A DNA stretch of 64,000 nt from Hyphomicrobium_A sp963782555 (GCA_963782555.1 CAWAKB010000001.1:62001-126000), one strand, 5' to 3'. Positions 10,352 to 19,149 are shown, numbered from the stretch's first letter. Notes: a model not told the origin generated them from the letters alone. A program made the numbers and translations.

Positions 10352-11502
10352 CGCCCCTCCGGAAGGGCTTGCGGGCGCCCCTTCCACATGCCGCCGCGCC
10401 CCCGCCAATGCTGGTAAGCGGAATCAAAAGTGAAGACCAAGTAGATCGCCGCGATCAGCGGCAAGGCCAGCCCCCAAAGCGGCGAGCAGCGATAGAAGCG
10501 CAGCGTAGGCTGAAAGGCTATCGCCATCAGGAGCCAGGCTGCAACGCCAAATGCCGAGGAGGGATAACTCGCGAAAATGGCGAGCCCGGGCGGGGCAAGG
10601 TAGGTCAGGGCCATGCCCATAAGGGTGCCGGCGAGCAGCAACGGCGAGTAGCGCAGCTGCGCATAAGCCGAGCGGGACACCATGTGCCGGATATCCTCAA
10701 GGTGCGGGTAAGGCCTGAGGCTCATGGCGCGCTCGGTCAGCCCCAGCCAGATGGGGCCTTGAGCCTTCATGACCGCGGCGAGCGCGCAATCATCGATGAG
10801 CGCGTTTCGAATGGCGCCGATGCCGCCCGCGTTGTTTAGCGAGCGGGTCTTTACCAGCATGCACCCTCCGGCTGCGGCCGCCGTGCCCATCGTTCTGCGA
10901 CCGACCCAAGCGAAGGGATAGAGCATCTGGAAGAAGAAGATGAAGGCCGGGATCAGCGCTCGCTCCGCCAGGCTCTCGCAATTGAGCTTCGCCATGAGCG
11001 AGGTCAGCACGAGGTCTCCCGCGCGGGCGCGCGTGACGAGGTGCCTCAAGGCATCCGGCGTGTAGGCGATGTCGGCGTCCGTCAAGAGGAGATAGTCAGG
11101 CGGATCACTCAGGGCCGCGGCATGCGCGATGCCCTGCTGCTGCGCCCAGACCTTTCCCGTCCAGCCTGGCGGCCGCGCTTGCCCTCGCAACACCACGACC
11201 TCGTGGCCTGCAGCGGCGCCGACGCTTCGCGCGACCTCGGAGGTGCCGTCCTCGCTTTGATCGTCGACGACGATGAGCGTGAGAGGATGCGGATAATCTT
11301 GGGCGAGCAGCGACCGCAGGCTTTGCGGCAGCATCGCCGCCTCATTGCGCGCCGGAACGACGACAACCACGCGCGGCCAGGGCTCGTCTGTACGTGCCGT
11401 CAGCGGCGGATCGCGCATATCGGTCTCGCGTCCGAGCCAGAACCCGCCGCGAAACAGCAACAGGTAGAGCCAGACCGCCAAAGCGAGGACGGCGATCGTC
11501 AT
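10348..11502 (-). CDS. hpnB: Hopanoid-associated glycosyltransferase HpnB (GT2)
   Basis: Inner-membrane family 2 glycosyltransferase of hopanoid clusters; its exact acceptor is not settled in the literature I know. The start ATG 11502 (MTIAVLALAVWLYLLLFRGG) overlaps the hpnA stop as ATGA. The N-terminal segment is a membrane anchor. The nucleotide-sugar domain follows (VVVPARNEAAMLPQSL, LIVVDDQSEDGT, LLLTDADIAYTPDAL) and the C-terminal part has several hydrophobic segments. At 384 residues the length is usual. Confidence 0.92.
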   Translation of the reverse strand: MTIAVLALAVWLYLLLFRGGFWLGRETDMRDPPLTARTDEPWPRVVVVVPARNEAAMLPQSLRSLLAQDYPHPLTLIVVDDQSEDGTSEVARSVGAAAGHEVVVLRGQARPPGWTGKVWAQQQGIAHAAALSDPPDYLLLTDADIAYTPDALRHLVTRARAGDLVLTSLMAKLNCESLAERALIPAFIFFFQMLYPFAWVGRRTMGTAAAAGGCMLVKTRSLNNAGGIGAIRNALIDDCALAAVMKAQGPIWLGLTERAMSLRPYPHLEDIRHMVSRSAYAQLRYSPLLLAGTLMGMALTYLAPPGLAIFASYPSSAFGVAAWLLMAIAFQPTLRFYRCSPLWGLALPLIAAIYLVFTFDSAYQHWRGRGGMWKGRPQALPEGR

Positions 11503-12500
11503 GGCACGGTGCCCCGTGCCCGGAACCACGCGAGCGCATCGGTTAGCGCCTCCTCAACGGGCCTCCATGTGTACCCCAGCTCGCGCTGTGCCTTGGCGGA
11601 GGTAAAAAACATCTTGTATTTGGCCATCCTCAGACCATCGCGCGTGACGAACGGCTCGCGCCGCGTGATGCGCGCGACCGCTTCGGCGGCGAGCGCCAGA
11701 GGAAAGACAAGCGCGCGCGGCAAGCGTATGCGCGGCGGCGGCCGGTTTGTCAGGACAGCAATGCGCGCCAGCAGTTCGGCAAGCGTCAGATTCTCGCCTC
11801 CCAAGATGTAGCGCTCGCCGATGCGGCCGCGCTCGAGCGCTGCCACGTGTCCTGCCGCCACGTCGTCAACGTGCACGAGATTGAGGCCCGTATCGACGAA
11901 GGCCGGCATCCGGCCCGACGCCGCCTCGACGATGATGCGGCCGGTCGGCGTGGGGCGCACGTCGCGCGGACCGATGGGAGTCGAAGGGTTGACGATAACG
12001 GCCGGCAGCCCGCAGCTATCGACCATGCCTTCGACCAGGCGCTCGGCGGCGACCTTGCTGCGCTTGTAGGCTCCGATCGCTTCTTGCTCTGTCAGTGGAT
12101 TTGTCTCATCCGCCGGGCGCCCATCGGCCTCCAGCTTGAGCGTTGCAACACTCGAGGTGTAGACAATCCGCTCGACGCCGGCACTGCGCGCAGCCGCCAT
12201 CACCACCCGCGTGCCATCGACGTTGGTGCGCATGATCTCGCCCGCGTCGGGCGCCCACAGGCGGTAGTCGGCCGCGACATGAAACACGTAGCGCACCTCC
12301 TTCACCGCAGCGGCAACGGTCTCGGCGTCGCCCATGTCTCCTTCGACGATCTCGAGCGCCAGGCCGTCGAGGTTCACGCGCGGACTGTCCCGGCGCACGA
12401 GCGCGCGCACGCCGTAGCCTGAGCCAATCAGCGCCCTCGTCACGGCCGAGCCGACGAAGCCGGACGCACCGGTGACCAACGCCAAGCCCCTGTTGGACAC
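11499..12500 (-). CDS. hpnA: Hopanoid-associated sugar epimerase/dehydratase HpnA
   Basis: Extended short-chain dehydrogenase, first gene of the hopanoid operon. The NAD(P)-binding motif VTGASGFVGSAVTRAL lies at residues 9-24. The catalytic YxxxK is in AYKRSKVAAERL, and VYTSSVATL supplies the active-site serine region. It is 333 residues, normal for the HpnA family, thought to act on the hopanoid side chain or its sugar donor; the substrate is not proven. The promoter should lie in the 12.5-12.85 kb gap. The five genes hpnA-E are each linked by a 4-base ATGA overlap. Confidence 0.93.
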   Translation of the reverse strand: MSNRGLALVTGASGFVGSAVTRALIGSGYGVRALVRRDSPRVNLDGLALEIVEGDMGDAETVAAAVKEVRYVFHVAADYRLWAPDAGEIMRTNVDGTRVVMAAARSAGVERIVYTSSVATLKLEADGRPADETNPLTEQEAIGAYKRSKVAAERLVEGMVDSCGLPAVIVNPSTPIGPRDVRPTPTGRIIVEAASGRMPAFVDTGLNLVHVDDVAAGHVAALERGRIGERYILGGENLTLAELLARIAVLTNRPPPRIRLPRALVFPLALAAEAVARITRREPFVTRDGLRMAKYKMFFTSAKAQRELGYTWRPVEEALTDALAWFRARGTVP

Positions 12501-12846
12501 GAAGCCCCTTTCTTGTGCGGCCCCCCAATAGGCCAGCTTTAGCTGCGGCGTATGCTAACGAGCCGGGCGACCTCGCGCAGGTCCTCGGCTTAGCCCTCCC
12601 CAGGCATCAAGAGCATCGATCGCCTCGGCTTCAAGCTCCTTTAGCTTGTAGGCCGGTTGCCGGGTCCCGCAACAGCCGGTGCAGTCACACTGTGTTTCTG
12701 GTCCCATAGCGCAGCAGCTTCCAACAGATGAGGTGCCACTTGCGGAGCCGAGGCCCCCGGGTCGCCGCTATTGTTGCGCCGCACAATCGCCTGGGCCCGA
12801 GCATTGCCCCCCCCCCTCAACTGACACGTCGGGCGATAGCGGCTTG
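12501..12846. other. 346-base gap upstream of the hopanoid operon
   Basis: No convincing gene. It should carry the hpnA promoter (leftward reading) and the 3' flank of the SDR gene. The visible oddity is a run of ten C at 12807-12816. I see no clear sigma-70 hexamer pair or strong terminator. Confidence 0.5.
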
Positions 12847-13695
12847 TCAGGCCCGGCCGCGCCTGAGCCCGGTTCCCGGTGCGGTCGGCCAAACGCCTTG
12901 GCTGACCAGATAGGCGCGAACACGCGTATCGGCCATTTGGCTTTCCACCGATCGGTCGACGAGCTGCGGAAACAGCCTCTGCACCAGCACGAAGAGGCGC
13001 TCGGGCCCCTTGGCGTAGACGCTGTCGGCGTCGCGCGCGACGGCGGTCCAGATATCGCGGGCGACCTTTGCAGGATCGTCGACACGCATCTGCATAGGGT
13101 CAACGAGGCGCGCGAAGGCGCTGGCGGCGTCGGTGTTGGTCGCGCGCGGCGCCGCATAGGTAATGCCTATGCCGAATTCCTTGAGCTCGCGCCGCAGCGC
13201 GATTGATAGCCCGCGCAAGCCGAACTTGGAGGCCGAGTAGGCGCCAAACAGAGGATAGGCGATGTCGCCGAACATGGAGCCGACGTTGACGACGCGCGAA
13301 GGTGCGGAGTGATGTAAGAGCTGTAAGAGCTCGCGAATGAGCGCCGCCGGCGCAATCACATTCGTCGCCATCAGCCGTTCGAGCTCGGCGTCGCTCGTGC
13401 GCGAAAGGGGGCCGACCGAGACTACGCCGGCATTGTTCACGAGCACATCGAGCCGCCCCCACCAGTGGGCGATGTATTGCCTGAGCGCAACGCGGATCTG
13501 GGGATCCGTGATGTCACCGGGAAGGGCGACGTGGCTCCGGCGCGGCCCCAGCATCTCTAGGGTCGCATGCAAGGCGTTTGCGCGCCGGCCCGTCAGCGCG
13601 ACCGTCATGCCGCGGCGTGCGGCCTCGATGGCGAGCTGACGGCCGATCCCGGAGCCGGCGCCGGTTATGAGGGCTATTTTGCCCTTAAGCTGCAT
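12847..13695 (-). CDS. Short-chain dehydrogenase/reductase
   Basis: Classical SDR, 282 residues. The cofactor motif is ITGAGSGIGRQLAIEAARRG near residue 9, the NNAG motif is present (VLVNNAGVVSVG), and the catalytic tetrad shows as VNVGSMFGDIAYPLFGAYSASKFG (Ser, then YSASK). The start ATG 13695 overlaps the end of the upstream diiron oxidase gene by 11 bases. It is the last gene of a four-gene operon with the oxidase, an acyl-activating enzyme and a thermostable-hemolysin family gene. The role is inferred to be reduction or oxidation of an acyl-derived intermediate; the substrate is unknown. Confidence 0.88.
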   Translation of the reverse strand: MQLKGKIALITGAGSGIGRQLAIEAARRGMTVALTGRRANALHATLEMLGPRRSHVALPGDITDPQIRVALRQYIAHWWGRLDVLVNNAGVVSVGPLSRTSDAELERLMATNVIAPAALIRELLQLLHHSAPSRVVNVGSMFGDIAYPLFGAYSASKFGLRGLSIALRRELKEFGIGITYAAPRATNTDAASAFARLVDPMQMRVDDPAKVARDIWTAVARDADSVYAKGPERLFVLVQRLFPQLVDRSVESQMADTRVRAYLVSQGVWPTAPGTGLRRGRA

Positions 13696-14353
13696 CGCGC
13701 CGTCCGGGATGGCGAACGCCAAGCTCGCGGAAGATGTCGCCGTAGAGGCGATAGATGATCTTGGAGGTCTCGATGATGACCGCGTGAGCCTCGCTCGGGA
13801 TCTTGTTGACGAGCTCCTTGAAGAAGGCCACGTGCTCGATATCGAGAGCGCCGTGCGAGCGCAGATACGAAAATCCATCTTTGCCGGGGAAAGACAGCGA
13901 GCATTGAATGGCGTCGGCAGCGCTATCGGCGAGCTGTGTCGACATCCCTTCCAGGACGTGCACGCTGCCGAGCATCGCGTAAGGGCTGATCCATTCGATC
14001 GCATAGTAGGTATAGCCGACCATGATGCGGCAGGCCTGCCCAGGGTCGCCCGTGCGTACGGCCTCCGCGTCGCCGCCCATGGTGCGGATGTCGTCGAGAA
14101 TCCACTTCTCGTGGCCACGCTCCTCCTCCATGTACTCGACGAGGGCGTCCTGGTAGGCCTCGTTACGAGTATGAACTGAGGCAAGCGCCAGTAGCGGGTA
14201 GGTATGCTTCACGTGGTGATAGGCTTGCGTGAGAAAGTCGATGTAGAGCTCGCGCGAGGCGCCCTTCTGCACCGTGGTCTGGATGAGGGGGATCGACAGA
14301 AACCCGTTGCGGTCGCCGGCGGTCGCGGTCTGAAGCTGTTCGTAGAAGCTCAT
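13685..14353 (-). CDS. Heme-oxygenase-like diiron oxidase (TenA/PqqC/UndA-like fold)
   Basis: A 222-residue all-alpha protein of the 'iron-containing redox enzyme' group. Candidate metal ligands form a complete set: E78 and H81 (EERGHE, E-x2-H), E135 (VHVLEG), and H167-x3-D171-x2-H174 (HGALDIEH). This pattern and spacing resemble heme-oxygenase-like diiron oxidases such as UndA, BesC and SznF, known for radical C-C or C-N chemistry on fatty acids or amino acids. The start ATG 14353 overlaps the stop of the upstream AMP-binding gene as ATGA, and the 3' end overlaps the SDR. It is not a thiaminase by context. The substrate is inferred to be an acyl group made by its neighbour. Confidence 0.82.
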   Translation of the reverse strand: MSFYEQLQTATAGDRNGFLSIPLIQTTVQKGASRELYIDFLTQAYHHVKHTYPLLALASVHTRNEAYQDALVEYMEEERGHEKWILDDIRTMGGDAEAVRTGDPGQACRIMVGYTYYAIEWISPYAMLGSVHVLEGMSTQLADSAADAIQCSLSFPGKDGFSYLRSHGALDIEHVAFFKELVNKIPSEAHAVIIETSKIIYRLYGDIFRELGVRHPGRRDAA

Positions 14354-15846
14354 GCAATCCTCTCCTTTCTCTGCAGGCAGTCGCGGCTGTTAGCTGCGGC
14401 CGTTGATCTGATCTCGGCGTAGGCCGCAGCCAACCCTGCCCGCCGGAACCGTCCATTGGGCGTCAGCAGCTCGCACCGCACGGCCTCATCCGGGCTTAGC
14501 ACGGCGAAATCGCGCGGCACCGCATAGGACGGCGCGTCGCGGCAGGCGTGCGCCATCGCCATCAACACGTGCGCTCTGGGGGCGTCAGCCAGCCATGCGG
14601 CGCCGTGCGGGGCAGGAATGAGGAGCGCGGAAAGGTGCGGCTCTCCGTGTCCAATCACAGCGCAGGCGGCAAACCGGTGGTCGGTGAGCAGCATCGCCTC
14701 GATCCACTCCGGGCTGACGTTGCGGCCGTAGGAGGTCACAATCAGGTTGTCCTTGCGGCCGTAGACGGTGAGAAAACCCGCGCTGTCGAGTGCGCCGAGG
14801 TCGCCCGTGCGCCAAGGCCGCGCGGCGGCGGGGCCGTGCAAATAGCCCTCCATCACCGTCGGGCCGTCGACGAGGATCTCTCCGTCCTCTATTTGAACCT
14901 TGAGGCCCGGAAGCGGCCGGCCGACCGTGCCGGACTTGCGCTCCCCGGGGCGATTGACGGCAACGACCGAGCAACACTCGGAGAGCCCATAGCCCTCGTG
15001 CACCGGTATGCCGAGCGACCAGGCACCTCCCGCCAGCTGGGCACCGACGGGTGCGCCTCCGACTGCCACGAAACGCAAGCCGTGTGGCGCTCGCTTGGCG
15101 TCGGCAACGAGCTGCTCGACCCAGGCCGCGAGAACTTGCGGAACAAGCACGGTCGTCGTCGGACGATGCCGGGCGAAAGCGGCAGCAATGCCATCGGTCC
15201 GCCCTCGCGCTATCGAGGCCGCGGCGGCGCCGTCGAAATGGCTGCGCGCCCCTGCGAGGATCGGCACACAGATCGCGCAGATGGTCTCGAGCAACAAAGG
15301 CAGCGGCAAGACCGAAAGATACTTGTCCGACTTTGATGCGCTCGTCGCCTCCGCCAGCCGCAAGGCCGAGTCGTTGATCTGAGACAGCGTTAAGCGCACG
15401 CCTTTCGGCCGCCCGGTGCTCCCCGAGGTGTAGATGATCTGGCCTCCGCCGGACGCGACCTCCGGAAACGTCTCGCGCCGCGCGGGCGATACGCCAAGCG
15501 TCGCGACGCCGAGCTTGGCTGCGATCTCCTGTGCGCCCGCGCTCGTGATCACGTGCGTGAGCCCGGTATCGCTCACAATATGACCGAGCTGCGCGCCGCT
15601 GAAAAAGGTCGGGAGCGGCACGACCGTCTTGCCTGCGAGCCACCCGGCAAGCTGGGCAATGGTCCACTCGACGCCGTTCTCGCCGAGAAGCCCAATCGTC
15701 TGCGGCAGCGGCCGCAGCTCCTCGGCGAAACCCGAGACGCGGGCTGCAAGACCGGCACGCGTCAGGGTGTTGTCGTCGTCGCTGACCGCGGTCGCACCAT
15801 CACATTCGGCCGAGCAGCGCCTCAGCGTCTGCATGATGTCAGACAT
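14350..15846 (-). CDS. AMP-binding acyl-activating enzyme (ANL superfamily)
   Basis: Adenylate-forming enzyme of 498 residues, expected to activate a carboxylic acid as acyl-AMP and perhaps acyl-CoA. The P-loop motif is IIYTSGSTGRPKGVRL; later motifs are YGLSECCSVVAVN and TGDLGALDSAGFLTVYGRKD with the hinge after the conserved Asp. The usual C-terminal catalytic lysine position reads TPNGRFRR, so Arg stands where Lys is normally found. The start ATG 15846 overlaps the end of the thermostable-hemolysin gene by 8 bases. A longer frame to 16140 would run through that gene and is rejected. Confidence 0.87.
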   Translation of the reverse strand: MSDIMQTLRRCSAECDGATAVSDDDNTLTRAGLAARVSGFAEELRPLPQTIGLLGENGVEWTIAQLAGWLAGKTVVPLPTFFSGAQLGHIVSDTGLTHVITSAGAQEIAAKLGVATLGVSPARRETFPEVASGGGQIIYTSGSTGRPKGVRLTLSQINDSALRLAEATSASKSDKYLSVLPLPLLLETICAICVPILAGARSHFDGAAAASIARGRTDGIAAAFARHRPTTTVLVPQVLAAWVEQLVADAKRAPHGLRFVAVGGAPVGAQLAGGAWSLGIPVHEGYGLSECCSVVAVNRPGERKSGTVGRPLPGLKVQIEDGEILVDGPTVMEGYLHGPAAARPWRTGDLGALDSAGFLTVYGRKDNLIVTSYGRNVSPEWIEAMLLTDHRFAACAVIGHGEPHLSALLIPAPHGAAWLADAPRAHVLMAMAHACRDAPSYAVPRDFAVLSPDEAVRCELLTPNGRFRRAGLAAAYAEIRSTAAANSRDCLQRKERIA

Positions 15847-16423
15847 GGGCGTTCCCCGGAGCCATTCTTGGCGCCTGCGGCGAGAGAAATGCCGAGGCGA
15901 CGTTGCGATTGATGGCGCAGACGAGGGGCCCCGCCGCGTAGTAGGAGCCCCAGGCCTCGGGCTTGGCCACGCGCGCCGGATCGGCGATGGCCAGCGGGAG
16001 AGCGGACAGGTTGATGCGCTCGAGCAGCTCGCGCAGCCGCTGCGTCGCCGTGAAGAAAGCCCAGTCGAATCCCGCGCGCTCCCCGTAGGCGACGACGTGG
16101 CGCAGGAAGCGCGTGGCCACGCGGGGGGCTTGGCTCGCAAGCCCGGTGACCTCGAAGATTTTCTCGCGGGGCACCGCCTGGCCGGCTGCCTGCGACAGGG
16201 CCCGCTCGACCGGTGCGTTCAGATAGCATTCGGAGAAGAAACCAGTATCGGCGTAGCGCAGGCCCGAAGCGCAGATGCATTGTCCGCCCTCGTCGATCAT
16301 CGCGATTAGGTCGGGCGGGAAGGCCGTCACCGAGGCTTGGTAGTGCTCGCGGTAGACGCCGGCGATGAAGAGCTCGATATGCGCCCTGAGCGCGTGTTCT
16401 CTAGGAACGACAATGATTTGCAC
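15839..16423 (-). CDS. Thermostable hemolysin family protein (T_hemolysin domain)
   Basis: A 194-residue protein matching the family named after Vibrio delta-VPH. Characteristic text: ALRAHIELFIAGVYREHYQA at the start, IDEGGQCICASGLRYAD, FFSECYLNAPVE and WAFFTATQRLRELLERI. The fold of this family is related to GNAT acyltransferases as far as I recall, and the cell-lysis name is historical. No signal peptide or membrane segment is visible, so it is probably cytoplasmic. It is the first gene of a tight operon with an acyl-activating enzyme, a diiron oxidase and an SDR, which suggests an acyl-transfer role in biosynthesis rather than toxin activity. Confidence 0.85.
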   Translation of the reverse strand: MQIIVVPREHALRAHIELFIAGVYREHYQASVTAFPPDLIAMIDEGGQCICASGLRYADTGFFSECYLNAPVERALSQAAGQAVPREKIFEVTGLASQAPRVATRFLRHVVAYGERAGFDWAFFTATQRLRELLERINLSALPLAIADPARVAKPEAWGSYYAAGPLVCAINRNVASAFLSPQAPRMAPGNAHV

Positions 16424-16521
16424 GGTCGCTGGCTCCCCCGATGTTGCTGACGGGGAAGTTCCGGTGCTGCGCTTACAGGAGGCTTACGGCCTCCAAGAGG
16501 TCATAATCGCAAGCGGCCGGC

Positions 16522-17883
16522 TCAGGGAGCATTGCGAAGAGCTTTCTGCGGCGGAAAGCGCATGAAGAAGACGGCTCCGCCCTCGGCAGCGTCCTCGACC
16601 GAGATGCTGCCCCCGTGCGCCACCACCGTGCGGGCAGCGATGTCCATGCCGAGGCCGGCGCCCCCTCCGCGATCCCGCCGACCCTGCCAGAACCGCTTAA
16701 AGATCGCTTCCCGCTCGCATTTGGGAACGCCCGGCCCTTGATCTACAACTCGAACAGCAGGCGGATCGTCGACGATGATCTTGACCGTCGTGCCTTCAGG
16801 CGTGTGGTTGATGGCGTTCTCGACGAGGTTGCGCAGAGCGCGGAACAGGAAATCTGCCGCACCGCGAATCAACACGGGATGTCCGTTCGACACGACCTCG
16901 ATGGAGCGGTTTTGCTGGATAGCCAGGGGCGCCAGATAGGAGGCCACGTCGGCGGCGACCGTGTTGAGATCGGCAGTGTCGTGTGGGCCCACCTTCAAAC
17001 TGTCGAGACGCGCGCTGTCGAGCAGCTGGTTGACCAGACGCTCGAGCGCGCCGACCTCCTCCTTGAGCGCGTCGAGCCCGACGAACTGCGGCAAGATACC
17101 CACGTGCGCCTTGAGCACCGCGACAGGCGTGCGCAGCTCGTGTGCCGCGTCCGCAATGAAGGCCCGCTGCACGCCGAATTCAGCTTCCAGCCGGTCGAGC
17201 GCCCTGTTGACGGCTGTGACCAGCGCCAGCACCTCGGAGGGCATGCGCTCTGCCGGGAGGCGCACGGAGAAGTTGTCGGGCCCGATGGCGGCGGCCTGAC
17301 GCGCTGCCGAGCGCAGCGGCCGCAAGCCAATTCGGGCCACCACGAGATTGACGACGAGCAAGGCCAGGACGAAGGGGATCCAGATCCAGGCGATGTCCAG
17401 CAGGAACTCTTGCAGCACCGAATCGAAGACGATGTTGCTCGGGACAAAAGCGACCTGCACCCATGCCGGTTTTCCGTTGAATTTGGAAGCAACCGACACG
17501 CCGTAGAAGGGAGGTCCCTGGTCGGGCTCCAAGATGAAGTAGTCGAGCGGCACCGCCTCGTTGGGCGGATTTAAGGGTGTCGACAGTCCGGGAGAGCCGG
17601 TCAGGAGCTTGCCGGAACTATCGACGATCGCGTACTTGCCTTTGCCTTCATGAAACGAATCCAAAATCTCCGGGGGCAAGTCGATCGCTTGCTTGCCGGG
17701 CGCATGTTTCAGGAATTTGCTGATGAGGCGCGCCTCGTTGCGCAGCGTGTGCTCGCGAAACGTGGAGTTGGTGGCCTGAAATCGCTCATACAGGATTACG
17801 GTCGCCGTTCCGACTGCCAACAAGGAGGAAGCTGCGAGCGCGGCGGCGAGTTGGATCCAGAGCGACTTCGATCCCTTCATCAC
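16522..17883 (-). CDS. Sensor histidine kinase (QseC-like)
   Basis: Inner-membrane two-component sensor of 453 residues. Membrane segment 1 is at about residues 9-32 and segment 2 at about 162-184, bounding a periplasmic domain of about 130 residues. HAMP follows, then the H-box with phospho-acceptor H248 (DAAHELRTPVAVL), the N-box (RNLVENAINHTPEG) and the G-box (GAGLGMDIAART). The start is GTG 17883, overlapping the regulator stop, or the adjacent ATG 17880. The signal is unknown. It pairs with the response regulator upstream. Confidence 0.9.
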   Translation of the reverse strand: MMKGSKSLWIQLAAALAASSLLAVGTATVILYERFQATNSTFREHTLRNEARLISKFLKHAPGKQAIDLPPEILDSFHEGKGKYAIVDSSGKLLTGSPGLSTPLNPPNEAVPLDYFILEPDQGPPFYGVSVASKFNGKPAWVQVAFVPSNIVFDSVLQEFLLDIAWIWIPFVLALLVVNLVVARIGLRPLRSAARQAAAIGPDNFSVRLPAERMPSEVLALVTAVNRALDRLEAEFGVQRAFIADAAHELRTPVAVLKAHVGILPQFVGLDALKEEVGALERLVNQLLDSARLDSLKVGPHDTADLNTVAADVASYLAPLAIQQNRSIEVVSNGHPVLIRGAADFLFRALRNLVENAINHTPEGTTVKIIVDDPPAVRVVDQGPGVPKCEREAIFKRFWQGRRDRGGGAGLGMDIAARTVVAHGGSISVEDAAEGGAVFFMRFPPQKALRNAP

Positions 17884-18557
17884 GCCGGATTGTCAGACAA
17901 CAAGTAGCCGACCCCCCGCACCGTGTGAATGTGAATGGTTCCGCCCGCATCGCGTATTCTCTTGCGCAGGCGATGAATGAGCACTTCGATCGCATTGGAG
18001 GCCACCTCGTCACCGAAGGCGTAGATCGCATCCTCGATTGCGGCCTTGGGCACCACCCGCCCGGTCCTGCGCATGAGCAATTCGAGCCCGTCCATCTCGC
18101 GCCGCCCGAGTTCGACCAATTGATTGTCGACACGCACCTCGCGGGTGGATGTGTCGAATGAGACGTTGCCCTCCGCAAGAACGACACTCAGCACTCTGCC
18201 GGGACGCCGCAGCAGGGCGCGTATGCGGGCGATGAGCACGTCGAAGTCGAACGGCTTGCAGAGATAGTCGTCGGCGCCCAGGTTCAAGCCGTCGACGACG
18301 GTTTGGGTCCCGTCGCGCGCCGAGAGGATGAGCACCGGGGTCTGGTCGTTGTCGCGACGAATTTCCTGCAGCCACGACAGACCGTCGCCGTCGGGCAAGC
18401 CCAAATCCAGGATGACCGCGTCGTAGTTGGTCGCTGCGATCGCCTCGCGGCCGTCGGCCGCCGTTCCGACATGGTCGACGGCAAAGCCCCTGGCGCTGCA
18501 TGCGGTGGAAACGTACTCCGCAAGCCGCTTGTTGTCCTCGATCATGAGCAGTCTCAT
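17880..18557 (-). CDS. OmpR/PhoB-family response regulator (QseB-like)
   Basis: A 225-residue regulator. The receiver domain starts MRLLMIEDNKRLAEY, with the phosphorylated Asp in VILDLGLPDGDG and the conserved Lys in DYLCKPFDF. The C-terminal winged helix ends in IRDAGGTIHIHTVRGVGYLL. The start ATG 18557 is chosen because it begins the receiver fold; the open frame extends to 18656 without family sequence. The stop overlaps the kinase start. The direct neighbour upstream is a decayed DUF6134 gene, so the target genes are not evident. Confidence 0.9.
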   Translation of the reverse strand: MRLLMIEDNKRLAEYVSTACSARGFAVDHVGTAADGREAIAATNYDAVILDLGLPDGDGLSWLQEIRRDNDQTPVLILSARDGTQTVVDGLNLGADDYLCKPFDFDVLIARIRALLRRPGRVLSVVLAEGNVSFDTSTREVRVDNQLVELGRREMDGLELLMRRTGRVVPKAAIEDAIYAFGDEVASNAIEVLIHRLRKRIRDAGGTIHIHTVRGVGYLLSDNPA

Positions 18558-18570
18558 TGCTGCCCTCGCG

Positions 18571-19025
18571 TCATCTGAGCTGATACACGATCGTTGACCC
18601 GTCCTTCGCCGCGAACTCCACGCGGACGAGTGTGTTGTTTCTGTCGAACCAGACATCGCGATTAAGACCGCCGGAGATCGTCACCGGCGCGCACCATTTC
18701 CTCGCCCTTGTCCTGAACGGAGATGCGCATTTGCGTGCCATCGAGCGTATTGAGCAGGGTTGATTGATGGACGATCCCTGCATTCCATGGGCTCGCGGGC
18801 AAAATTGTGGCGGCGGCCGTTCTTTGGTTCCCATCTCCGGCTATTTCAGGTGTTTGCCCCCTGCTGCTACAGGCAGATGATGAGCGGTCCCGTCGTCGTT
18901 GGTCTCTGTCCTGTGCGCGACCAAATGGTTGCCTTCCAGGTTTCGATGCCCTGGTGCTCGAAGCGGTAGACGAGAATGAAGGCGACCCGGACCACGACGT
19001 TGATCGATATGGACACGTTGTCTTA
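18571..19025 (-). pseudogene. DUF6134 family protein, C-terminal part, decayed
   Basis: Leftward reading gives a DUF6134-like C-terminal two thirds spread over all three frames: VVVRVAFILVYRFEHQG and ETWKATIWSRT, then NDDGTAHHL after a frame change, then SPWNAGIVHQSTLLNTLDG and RISVQDKGEEMVRAG after another, and finally NRDVWFDRNNTLVRVEF to the stop at 18571. At least three frame changes and in-frame stops are needed, while both flanking genes are intact. The matching N-terminal part is not upstream on this strand; it lies on the opposite strand at 19150-19345. Confidence 0.72.
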
Positions 19026-19032
19026 CATCCAG

Positions 19033-19079
19033 CTTACAAAGCGGAAATCGGGACTCTTTGACATTTCCGAGGCTGTAAG
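19033..19079. promoter_or_regulatory. Imperfect inverted repeat
   Basis: The arms are CTTACAAAGCGGAAAT (19033-19048) and the partly complementary ATTTCCGAGGCTGTAAG (19063-19079) around a 14-base centre. It lies between the two halves of the broken DUF6134 gene, in what was probably the promoter region. It could be an operator or a hairpin; function not shown. Confidence 0.35.
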
Positions 19080-19149
19080 GTCCGCGTAATTTTCTGGGAA
19101 AAGGTTCCCTTCCGTGACCCCATAGAGAAAGAGGAGCACGGAGCTCGTT

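Noticed and set aside
12807..12816. Run of ten C downstream of the SDR gene
   Set aside because: Lies outside any coding frame or recognisable promoter; no sign of phase variation.
15847..16141. Upstream extension of the AMP-binding gene into the hemolysin gene
   Set aside because: The extension is the out-of-frame shadow of the hemolysin gene; the ATG at 15846 begins family sequence.
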